A DNA stretch of 64,000 nucleotides from Pelodera strongyloides (taxonomy: Eukaryota > Nematoda > Chromadorea > Rhabditida > Rhabditidae), in NCBI GenBank assembly GCA_036852015.1, contig JAANDG010000111.1, forward strand, positions 124,001 through 188,000, in the 5' to 3' direction. Below, one piece after another: positions 11,901 through 22,300 of the stretch (positions within the stretch are counted from its first letter, which is position 1; each line of letters begins with the position of its first letter). The notes under the pieces were generated by a model. It was not told the DNA's origin and did no database searches. It was given only the letters and a program-made list of their open reading frames with translations. Position numbers and translations under genes: made by a program.

Positions 11901-14900
11901 TTTCTGCCGTGCAAAAAGTGTGAAATGGGCGCGCTTGTACTCCATGAAGAAAGCGAGGCAATTGGATCACTGGCTGGGACTGCAAACAGATGGATTCGAA
12001 CAGAAAATGAGGAGCAGGAGTGCAGGCCATGTCTATATTTGCACAAAACACATTGCGGAGGCTGAGAAAAGAAAACAGGTAAATCAGAACAAATTCGTTG
12101 TGAAATACGTGCATATATCCCGAAACAATTGGTGTGCATGTGCGTTTTTTCTCTATTTTGAAATGTAAAGGCGTCCGTTAAACTATATATTTAATTTTCT
12201 TTAATATTTACATTGAATGGATTTACGAATCGTATATATTTCAGCAGAGCATTGTCAGTTTTCTGCAGGGCGGTGCAGCTATCACCGTGTTTCCCGAGTC
12301 AGGCAGTGATGTAAACGATCGTCTTCTACAAGGCATGGTTTACCTTATAGCCTAAGTATTTTCTTGTACAGATGTTGTGAGCATGAATCCCAACCAAAAT
12401 TGGAAACGCGGATCATATACGTGTTTATTCGTCAACGTTTCGACCGTAGGTCATCATCAGGATATTACCTACAAAACATAACATAATCACAGAGTTATCA
12501 CAGACACATCAATCATAACAACAACACGATCACGTCAGGCTATAAATTTATGCGTAAAATTACGCATCAACCATCTCCGGATTGGCTTTGACCATCTCCG
12601 GAGGCAAATGCAAATATATATATTTGGGTGAAACGTATCAGTGGTATTTTACGGTTCGACTCTCAACTAAGCGACCATCTCCGAAATTACGCACTGAAAT
12701 TATACCCTGGATCACGTTCTAAATAGCCTAAGGTTGTGTAACCTTCCACATTAGGGTTGTGCGTAATACCTTTTTTTTTTTTTAGATATTAAGCATGTCG
12801 CGTAACTGTTAGTTCATTGTAGAATGCACAAAAAAAAAATCTTTTATAGCAATCGATGATAAATAACAATAGGAATGGTTAAATATAAGACGAACGAGGA
12901 ACAGCATTTACATAATGGAAGTTGTGATATAAAGAACGAGGTAACAGAACGGACGAAACAAGTTAAAATCATAAACTAAAAATGGTTAATAAGGGGCGGA
13001 GCTTACCGCTTTACACAAAAGGGCATATAGTTGTGAATCACTGGGGACAGAGATCCGTTGTAACACACAAAAGCTAATGCAACAAGTCAATCGAGCTGAA
13101 ATTTTGAACATATTGATTGTAGAAGAGTATTAGGATTAATGTTAGTAAGTCAGAATAAAAGTCACGAACAAGGTTCCGTGACAAAGCATTCCAAACTTCA
13201 GACATTCAGACACGTAGCACAACAGATAGAATCTAAATCTCGGAAATCCAACTCCGGGTTTTCCGACGAGATATATGCCATGTCAGACGAGAACAGGAAG
13301 AGTCTATGCCTGTTCTTAAACCGTAGCAATTAGTTTCCTTAATTATTTTTGAAAAATTTCCTCTTTTTAGATGATAATAGCAGCTCTGAAGACGTTAAAC
13401 CATCTGTAGCGGAACTAAATCAATTGTCGTCACAAGGGGCCTTAGATGGAACAGTTGGCCATTCATCGGAAAGGGAGAGAAATGGTGTAGGTGCGTCAGC
13501 GTTGGGTCTGTTGGGTAGAAAGGCTATAGCTTTAACCTTTAATTTTCCAATTACCCTCAGTTGACAGATGACGACCGCGGGCGCTTTCTGTACCAGGTTG
13601 GCTCTATTGTAGAATTATGTCATATGGAAATCTAAACGTCCCATATACAAGACAACCGTCCCTTGGAGTCACGTTCACCATTTAAAGCGAAATACCGGCC
13701 GGTTTTTGAAACGCATCGTGGACAACTGAGTTCTTAGGTACTTATGCTAATTTACTCGAATTTTTTCTAATTAATGATCGTTTGCATAAACTGCGTAAGA
13801 ATGCTGTTGTACTCGTACCCGATGCGTTTCAAAAATCGGCCAGTATTTCGCTTTAACCTTGCAGGTATGGTGATATTACGAACTAGCGGTCCGAGATGTG
13901 AAACATATGGCGTTCCGACAAGAACTGAAGAAATTGCCTTGCGATTGTGTTACTGGAAGTGCTTGAAAAGCGCGGTGGATCGGGGACTGCTACAAATTGT
14001 GAGTCAGCCTTATGTACTATCGGCGACACATGTTAAGAAACTATGCCGACGACATTTTCTGAAAAGCCCATAACACATAAATACAGTAATCGCTCTTGCC
14101 TTTTCAGTGTTTCCCTCTTATTGGCACTGGTCTGGGCGGGTACCCGCGTAGTGAAGGCCTAATGGTTGCATTGGGTACGATTCTCGCCTTTTTTGAGGCG
14201 AACCCGGTGAAGGTACTGTACTTTTTTCTGTTATCGCTTTGTCCGCCTTGTCGTTTTAAAGTTTGTTTTTTGAACTGTGAGTCAGTCTATTTACTCAGGT
14301 TTTGGCGCTCTTGAAACTTGAAACCTTCAAGCTCTCTGCCCTCAACTCATTATCAGAATGAAAATAAATTTCGAGGTGTAATTTACAAAGGCTTTCAGGG
14401 CTTGAATGTGTCAATTTGTGTCAGTGGAGCTGGTGCTCGGGATGTATTGGACTTTGGAGCAATTTTGATGGGGAATGAACTGATGTTTAAAATGGAAAAA
14501 GACACAGTACGTGACATGCGTAACACTTTGGAACAGAATTTCGCGAAACTGATGGGGTTGAGTGATAAACACGGAACATATGAACTACCCACCACCAAAA
14601 TCCGGTTCCCTTCTTATGTCAAATACTGGACCAAGGAGGAACACGCCGTTCTAGGAAATGAATACCGGTAAGCGAAGGCTTATATCCTTTTACTTTTACA
14701 GTTGTTGGAGCGTACAAAGCTTAGACACTTAGACTTCGATTTTCGATTACATGCGCACTAACAATTAAGTGCAAGCGCAGAAGTAAGTTTTGATCTGTTT
14801 ATTCCTTTTCAGTTGCATTGTGTTATAATATGCCAGATTATTTTAGTTCTTATTCTAGGATAGTAGGATAATTGTTTAAGATTTGGTTTGTTCGAATTTG

Positions 14901-14982
14901 TACTGTAGAGTGTTGACGCTTCAGAAGCACAGCCTTGCGCAAACTGAGCACGGAGCAACGAGAGAAGGATGGCGAATTCTAA
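8425..14982 (+). CDS. Gene 3: THAP-like x3 / macro-like protein, 566 aa
   Basis: Exons: 8425-8664 and 8739-8984 (THAP-like), 10818-10920 (macro B), 11163-11269 (C), 11842-12078 (THAP-like), 12245-12332 (B, GC donor), 13371-13484 (C), 13865-13998 (D), 14108-14212 (E), 14399-14667 (F) and 14925-14982 (tail, TAA). They sum to 1701 nt in frame. All three fingers keep C-x4-C and C-x2-H. The N-terminal THAP-B-C block is present twice, as in gene 2, but the second B exon is eroded (no GDAIV). The macro part reads VEGDVVDFCGDAIVSDVN, SGPRCETYG, CFPLIGTGLGGYPR and VSICVSGAGARDVLDFG. The basic and acidic exons of gene 2 are absent; F joins in frame to a short tail, STALRKLSTEQREKDGEF. A nuclear DNA-binding role is inferred from the fingers only. 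Confidence 0.62.
9396..9995. repeat. Inverted and direct repeat cluster, about 120-base unit
   Basis: One unit containing CTGGTCCATGTCGGAGGTCG and CGACGAAGTCGTCGTA occurs about 1.3 times in reverse (9421-9570) and three times forward (about 9650-9740, 9760-9870, 9890-9990). It ends in CTTTTCGATTCCTT-like sequence. It lies in the intron before gene 3 exon B. Open frames across it in both directions are repeat artefacts. Confidence 0.75.
10573..10728. repeat. GC-rich tandem repeat, about 2.6 units of ~57 bases
   Basis: Units contain TTTCGGGCGCAGTGTAGGCC followed by a GGTGCCGG-type spacer. It is markedly more G+C-rich than its surroundings and lies in the same intron as the repeat cluster at 9396-9995. 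Confidence 0.7.
12537..12707. mobile_element. MITE family B copy (CAGGCTATAA termini)
   Basis: About 170 bases with CAGGCTATAA at one end and TATACCCTG at the other, internal GCGTAAAATTACGC, and repeated ACCATCTCCG words. The same sequence in reverse lies at 63081-63254, and a shorter relative at 59823-59957. No coding capacity. It lies in the intron between gene 3 exons B and C. Confidence 0.7.
13682..13856. mobile_element. MITE family A copy (TTAAAGCGAAATACCGGCC termini)
   Basis: About 175 bases with long terminal inverted repeats: TTAAAGCGAAATACCGGCCG at the left, and CGGCCAGTATTTCGCTTTAA at the right. Its right end is 8 bases from the D exon of gene 3 and abuts the TTGCAG acceptor. Relatives: 18404-18574, 28370-28572, 29027-29209, 42826-43008, 44470-44653 and half a copy at 57539-57610. 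Confidence 0.78.
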
Positions 14983-16234
14983 GCCGCTGAAATGCAGAGG
15001 GAGCTGAACGGGAGACAATAGTATCGTCTTGGTCTCAACCTAAATCGCGGTAAGTACTAAGTCTTATGCTACTTGTACGGTAGGGGGCAGGGGCTAGTTG
15101 AACGTTTGTTTTTGCCTGTTTTGGAGTGTGCAATTCTGAGCAAATAGAGATAATATTATGAAATTCAGGATGAAAATTTCGTTGATAGGACGACGTGAAC
15201 GATATGCTAAGAGGCATGCTGCAGCAAATGAATCAAATTTGAATCGATCGGTAAGAGCTAAGAGCCAGTAGAAGATTGAAAAGTAGGCGAGTTTATGTAT
15301 AAAGATATGTTATGTATAGTTCTACTTTTAGTTTTTTTTGAATGAATATTTCACACCGCGGGGATTGGAACAGATAGCGTAGTGATTATAAATTGTGTAC
15401 GGGTCCGTTTTTTTACCGCAACCTATGGACCTTCTCCCTACCCTATTATGCATGGTATATTCGTGTTTTCTTTCTTGAATTTATTCACTTATATCTTTCC
15501 AATTTGATTCCTCTTTTATCTATGTATATATAGGTGGCTAAATCTTTTACAACTCACGAAGGTGTCACTTTATTATAAGAGTCTCGTGATTCCGGTTTGT
15601 GACCAAGACTTTTTTTTATTGATTTAGATCACTAACTTTTCGTTGAGCAAATTAGATATGATATTGCTGTTGTTGAGCTTTACGTCATAGCATGAGAGGT
15701 AGTTGTTTAGCTTTTTTTTTAGATTTTTTTAGATACTGTATTTTTTTTATAGATTTTTTAGATACTGTATTTTAGTGACTTTTGCCAAATCCATTGTTAA
15801 TTCGTATTCGAAGCGTGGATCTTCTTTTCTATGTAGATAAAGTTGTTGTTATATTCGTTGCCACTATACGTACAGTATTATTATTGGGTTGTCTGCCCTT
15901 TACTATTTTGTATTGTGTTACTGTGCTCCTTAGTTTTGGATTGAATGCCAGTAAATCCTCTGTTTTCTTGAATGTGTGTAGCTGACATATTATGCGTTTC
16001 GCCTTTACTTGTTTTATTTATTTGCCAAACGGCTTTATTACTATCATCGCTGACAAATTAATGGCCTCTCCATACAAGGCAAGGGCCATTGCCAGCGTGT
16101 CTTATTGTTAGCCCGCCCGCTTCTATTTCAACTCACGTATATTGCTTTTTTTACGTATCTGTACCTGATTTGTTTTCCGGAATCGTAACACGCCAAGAAA
16201 GTAAACAATGCCTTCTTATTTATTATGCATTCAG
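14983..16234. other. Spacer between genes 3 and 4
   Basis: Begins with the rest of the decayed homologue of gene 4 exon 24027-24134 (to about 15055). 3'-UTR-like sequence (GACGTGAACGATATGCTAAG) shared with the end of gene 4 follows near 15190. A T-rich tract spans 15600-15800. The conserved spacer element TTGGGTTGTCTGCCCTTT is at 15893-15910. No gene seen. Confidence 0.5.
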
Positions 16235-16315
16235 ATGGAGACCCCTGAAGACGAAAACGTGGCGAATAGCGGTACGAGACTTCTCAGAGGGTGCCACAGA
16301 AAAGTTGAGGCGCAG
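16235..16315 (+). other. THAP exon remnant without zinc ligands
   Basis: This 81-base phase-0 exon starts with the family ATGGAGACC after TTCAG and ends with the family AEKRKxEAQ-type border (RKVEAQ). About 50 codons including both CxxxxC and CxxH are missing, with the frame kept. Gene 4 therefore enters the macro domain almost at once. Confidence 0.7.
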
Positions 16316-19300
16316 GTAAAAACAGATATACCTTTTTCTATATGTGGATCAGAAAGAAGTTGTGTGGATTATTATTTTCTGCATTTTTCTTAATCGCTAT
16401 ATAATTTTTAGTTTCTGTTATATTGCGAGAATCAATATTTTCAGCAGAGCGCTGTCTCGTCGAGTTTTCTACGGCTAATGGAAGGAGATGTCGCACAATT
16501 TCGCGGTGACGCTATCATCAATGATGTTAACGATTGCCTACCACAAGGTAATTTTGTACCATTATGAACGATTCAACATTGAAGCTCAGTTGATTCGTTG
16601 ATTGGAATTTATACTTATAGAATTGTGAATTTGTGGGCGTATGAATGCGAATGTTGAAACCTTTTAGATGATGATAGCAGCTCCGAAGACGTTAAACCAT
16701 CTATAGTGGAACTGAGTCAATTGTCACGTGGAGCCTTAGATGGGACAGTTAGGCAAACATCGGAAAAGGACAACAACAAGAATGTAGACGGCGTAGGTGC
16801 GTTATCTCTTACAAAACATCTTCACTCTATCACGGTGGTTAGTATATTCCAACTTCGCTTCTGCCGAGGCTCCGAGGCGCTGATTTTGAGTTGGTAGTTG
16901 TTGTCTTTTTCATAGTTTTCATTGCAGAGATCTTACGCACGAAGGGTCCGAGATGTGCCACACATGGTGTTGCAACAAGAACTGAAGAAATTGCCTTGCG
17001 AGGCTGTTACTGGAAATGCTTGAAAACCGCTGTGGATCGGGGACTGCTACAAATTGTGAGTCAGTCTCTTTACTCAAGAAGCACAATAAGCTCCGTTTTT
17101 GAAACTTCTGTCTGACACACGTATACATTCACTTAGATGGTGCTTATGCAAATAACTTAATTTCACAGTGTCGCTCACTGCATATAAAACGTGGAAGTGC
17201 AACACGCGCTTCACAACTGAGACTAAAGGTTAAAGCTGGGACTGTGTTTCCCCCTGTAGTTTAATTACTTTAAAGGGAGAGGCTCACGAGGTCTGAGTGT
17301 ATGATTTCTTTGTTCTATCGAAAGATGGTGGTTTTGCTTCCAATAACATGCCTTATAAAGCACAAGCTGTTAATTGGAGGAATGAAACAATATAAAGCTT
17401 TGAATCAAATCTAAATTCTTTATCGTGGTCTCGTAGTCTGTGAGTCCGGAGAGAATCTGGCTCTAATTGTGTTGTTCTAATTGGATTGCACCCCTTATTA
17501 TCTAATTGTGTGCCCAAGGGTATCTGTCTATTTAGGCGAGATAACCTCTGGACATACAATACGATCAAGCCTTATATTGTTGTATGTATTCCTTCTATTT
17601 AAAAGCTTGTGCTTCGTAAGACATACACGATCATCTTTCGATAAAAAGGAGGGAATTGTACGCTTAGAGCTTGCGAGCCTAATCTTTTAATGTTGTTATT
17701 AGTATAACGATACATTTCAGTATTTATTATCCATTTGCAGGGTTTCCCACTTATTGGCACTGGCCTGGGCGGATACCCGCGCAGTGAAGGGCTTATGGTT
17801 GCATTGGATACGGTTCTGGCCTTTTTTGAGGAGAACCCAGTCAAGGTACTTGTTCTGTTACATTATGATACTCCATATGGTTTTAAACGTTTTCTTTATA
17901 TATATTCACACCACCTTCGGTACCTCGGGAACTTGTTGAACTTCACTATGCAATTCTTATGTTGCAATGATGACAACGAGAGTTTTTTTGGACCGATAAA
18001 CGAAGAAAAATCGTATTTAGGGCTTGAATGTGTCAATTTGTGTGAGTGGAGCTGGTGCGCGAAATGTATTGGAATTTGGAGCCCTATTGATTGGAAATGT
18101 TGATCTTTCGTTTAAACTGGGAATGGGAAAGGATACAACGAGAACGGTTCATAGGTTCCGTATGACAATGGAAAAGGCCTTCACGAAACTGATGGGATTG
18201 AGTGAGAAACCAAGAAAAGCATACGATTTACCCATCACGAATATCGCCTTCCGAACTTATGTCAAAACCTGGACCGAGGACGAAAAAAACCTTCGACACA
18301 ACGATTATAGGTACTATCCTTTTTTGTCCCTCTACTTTGATAACTTGAACTGTATTAGCACGTAAGCGTTCGAGATTCCAGATGTTAGGTACTGTACACA
18401 TTGTTAAAGCGAAATGCTAGCCCCTTTGGAAAATTTGCATATGATAAGCAAATCCTATGTATCCTATGCTAATTTTGTACGATTGCCGTGGACGATTGTA
18501 CAATATTAGCATAGGTTACATAGGATTTGCTTATCATATGCAAATTTTCCAAAGGGGCCAGCATTTCGCTTTAGAATCCAGAGACTTAGGCTTTTCGTTT
18601 TAGCCTTTGTCAGTAGGAAATTAAGCTCTGTTTTTGGACATGACGTTCTGGTCTGGTGATGACGTTTGTTCGAGTGCACATTGTTTGTCATTCATGTTTT
18701 CTTACTTACAATCAAGGTGAATGACCCAACTTGTTATTTTGTGATGAATCATTACTCTTTAATTCATCGTTTTTTTGTATAGGAAACGAAAGAGAATGAA
18801 ACAGCGTGAAGGAAAAGCCAAGGGTGAAGTGAAGTGAGTTGTTTTATTTTTTTGTTACTGAAGTTGATTGTATACTTTTGGGGACGGATTCGCATCGTTA
18901 AAATACATATTCTATTCATTAGTTAATTCGTTTCGTGGTAAAACGACCAAACGGATGGTAAAACGGTTGATATCGCTTTAATTCGTTTTTTTTCGTTGGT
19001 AGAGTACACCTATATATTTGTTTGCCGAAAACGTTTGTTTTTAGATCAGAGCCACTGGATGAAATAGAAGCCGATGCATTTTTCGGAGAAACCAGGGAAA
19101 ACATGTAAGTTGGAGTTTTAGCATCTGAGTTGGTCTTTCAGCGTGAATCATTCGCCATGGGTAGGAGTGTCTAGCAGCATCTTAATTAGTTAGTCCCGCA
19201 GTTCCCCATCCTGTCACTCTTTAAATATTGCAAACCGAAACCAGTCGGTCGGATGAGTTGAAATGAAGAGAGGTTTCACTCTGGGCATAACCCCTTTTGT

Positions 19301-22300
19301 GATTTATACCCTGCTTTCACTTATTGTGATTCGTTGTAGTTTCCATTGATAGCAATAATCCCTTTTTTTTGTTTAGGATGCTGCTCGCGAATCCAGTTAC
19401 TCCTGAAGCGGAAGCGGAGTGTTCTACGTCGAACGTCGTTCCCCACGTCGAGGATTTTGTTGCGAATTTCTTTGGGCCTAGTGAAACTGCAGAACGGTAT
19501 GACTTGATTATTGGTTAGCTAAGGCGCGCACAACTTGTAGTACCGTCTGAATGTATGCTTGTAGTAGTATACTGGGCTCATGACATAGATTACGATTACA
19601 ATGTTTACAGTGCTTTAGAGTCAGAAAGATGACACTTGTGTTATTAATAAACCCTAGTATTAGGAATACGCATCATCTGTATGTGAGTTGAGTGAGAACC
19701 TGGGACATTTGCAAACCCTTTTCTGTTTGTTTTAGTGTCCGTCTTTTGAAGGAAGAGCAAGTTGAGAAAGTGGAAAATGATGAGCAGAAGCCTCCTTGTT
19801 TGGATCCCGAGTGAGTTGTTTCTTTGTTTCTTATAAGTATTATGTCCTTTTGGTTGCTTGTTCCATCATGATTTATGTCATGAGAATCACAAGAACCCTG
19901 TCCTTTTGTTTCTTTTTAGATGCAGTGTGTCGAGGTTTGTTGTTATTATGTATGTGCTTCTTTTTTTGTGTCTATATGTATTCTTATGCTGGTAGTTGTG
20001 TCTATAGGTATATTCTTATGCTGGGTTCTTTGCGTGTTATTGATTTGGATGCTCAAATTTGTATGTTTGTATTGACGCTTCAGAGATGTGGCTTTGTCCA
20101 TGTTCTCGCAAGGGACTATGTTTAGTGGAACTGGCAAAGTCACTAATCCGTCGAAAACGGGGACATGTGTCGAAAATAAAAGGAAGAAGCGTTTGTAAGT
20201 TATTTTATTTCTTTCTTCCATGTTTATGTTTATGTTTAAGTTAAGTTATGTTATGTTTAAGTTAAGTTATGTTTAAGTTATGGCTTGAACGCTTTTTTAA
20301 CCAATATTCCTCCTTCCCCAGGGATTGTTGCACGATGAAGGTTTACTGTAAATGCCTTGGGGTGAGGTTTCAATAATCAGTTGATGACTGGCGATCACTG
20401 TCCTAGATTTGTACAATAATAATAATACCTCGGTTCTAACAATAAGATATTCGAAAACCCGAAAGCCGCAAAGCTACTGCGCATTCGCTAAGTGGGAATT
20501 TGGCATGTAGCGACAACGTTATAGTCAATCATGTAAGTTGATGTTCGTAAATGCTGATCAGCCATGAGCCATGGTTCATTTCAGAAAAGAAGAAGAACAA
20601 AAAGAACGGGGATTACGGAGAGAAATTGACGCTGAAGGAAATACGAGAACGTCGACCATTAGACGTTCAGGAATAGGAATACAGTATGTTGGGTTTTGTG
20701 TCATCTAGCTTGCAGTTTTGTATGCGCTTATTTTGTTGGAAGTAGTAGTTCGCCTAGAACTCATACAGTCTTGGTAGTAGCAAGTAGCTTGTTTTCTCGT
20801 TTTTTTTTCTCATTTGTGTGGATTACACATTACCCTGATTCATAGCCTAAGCCCGCTGACTAGCTCACCGGCGAACCACCACCGGAATTAGAATATTGCA
20901 TAAATTTTGAGGGCTCCTCATTGCTGAACCACCTCCGGAATTAGCATATAATGTATGGGAAGCCCGGAGGTGGTACGAGAAATTTATTAGAAACGTATCA
21001 CAAATAGAGAAAATTACGCGAACCACCTCCGGACTCACCGGCGGGGCTTATGCCCTGCGATTACACTCGGTGTAAGTTATTAATGGAAACGAAAATAAAG
21101 TGAAACATTTCAGAACTGAAGCCGAAAAACAACGAAGACGGAGGCTAAGACGTGCAAAGGAAAATATGGACAGAAGGGCAGGAATTGAGTATGTTTGATT
21201 AGTCCATTTATTTGACATTTGGTATAACAAGGGTTGGGTAAATGCTTTTGTATAGGAGTAAAGGCTACATTGACAGTGTTGGCTACATTGACAGTGTTGG
21301 CTACATTGACAGTGTTTCGAACCTCGAATACGGACTATACGCTGTCAGTTTAATTTACGAAAGGTTTCAGATCCAACACAGCGACGCAACGGCAACTAAT
21401 TCGCTTGAGAGAATCGAAAAGACGCTTAGAAGCAGAGTAAGTTCTCTAACTCTATCCGATGTAAATTGTCTTTTGTGTTACTGTAACCCTTATTGTCCTG
21501 ATCCGCCCATTTGCGTATGGTTGCTGATAATTGATAATCAGTTCATTAATTCATTGTTTCAGAGTAGAAGAAGAACATCAACAACGAGTCAGACTGGCCA
21601 GAGAATGTGCGAGCAAGCGTTTACCATCGGAGTATGTTTTTTTATTTTTATTGTTGGATGACTTCCAGTCATGCTGATGATCGACCAATTTTGCTTACGG
21701 AGCCGTGTCTATGTAGCTTCGCATATATGTAAACTGAACAAGATTTTGAATGTTTTTCGTCTAGCAACGTTAATGTATTTTAGAACGCCTGAACAATACG
21801 GACGGCGCTTGGCTCAAGCTATTCAATATATGAAGAAGCTTTTGGCACCAGCACCAGAGGAGTACGTTGCAAAGTTTGTTATTCGAATTAAGTGCGGGAG
21901 CTTATACATAGGAACAAGTAAGCATGATATACGTGGGAAGTGGAACTACATAGACATAATGGTTGTGCATTTGGATTGTTCATTTGATCATTTTGGCATC
22001 TTCTTTCTCTCAATTTGCTTACCATTGAACATCTACAATTAATGAATATTGCACTGCATTACTTTGTTGAAGGGTCGCTCTATGTGGTGTTCTAGTTTAC
22101 AGTTTACATTCTTTCATAATTCTTTAATTAGTTTAGGACTCCAAAGCAGTGCGAACGCAGGTTGGCATTGAGACAAAAGAGGAGATTGTGAGTTTTTGGA
22201 AAATGTGTTCTTCTAAGGATATTAGCTTGCTTATTACGCCTTTTCACTCGGATGTGACTTTCTTCCGGTGCGGTCCCCTTAGATAGTACGATATGTTCAT

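Noticed and set aside
21242..21661. 139-codon frame with GYIDSV repeats
   Set aside because: It crosses two STPR-like exons in a different frame; the GYIDSV part is an 18-base tandem repeat in the intron and lacks a donor in the needed phase.
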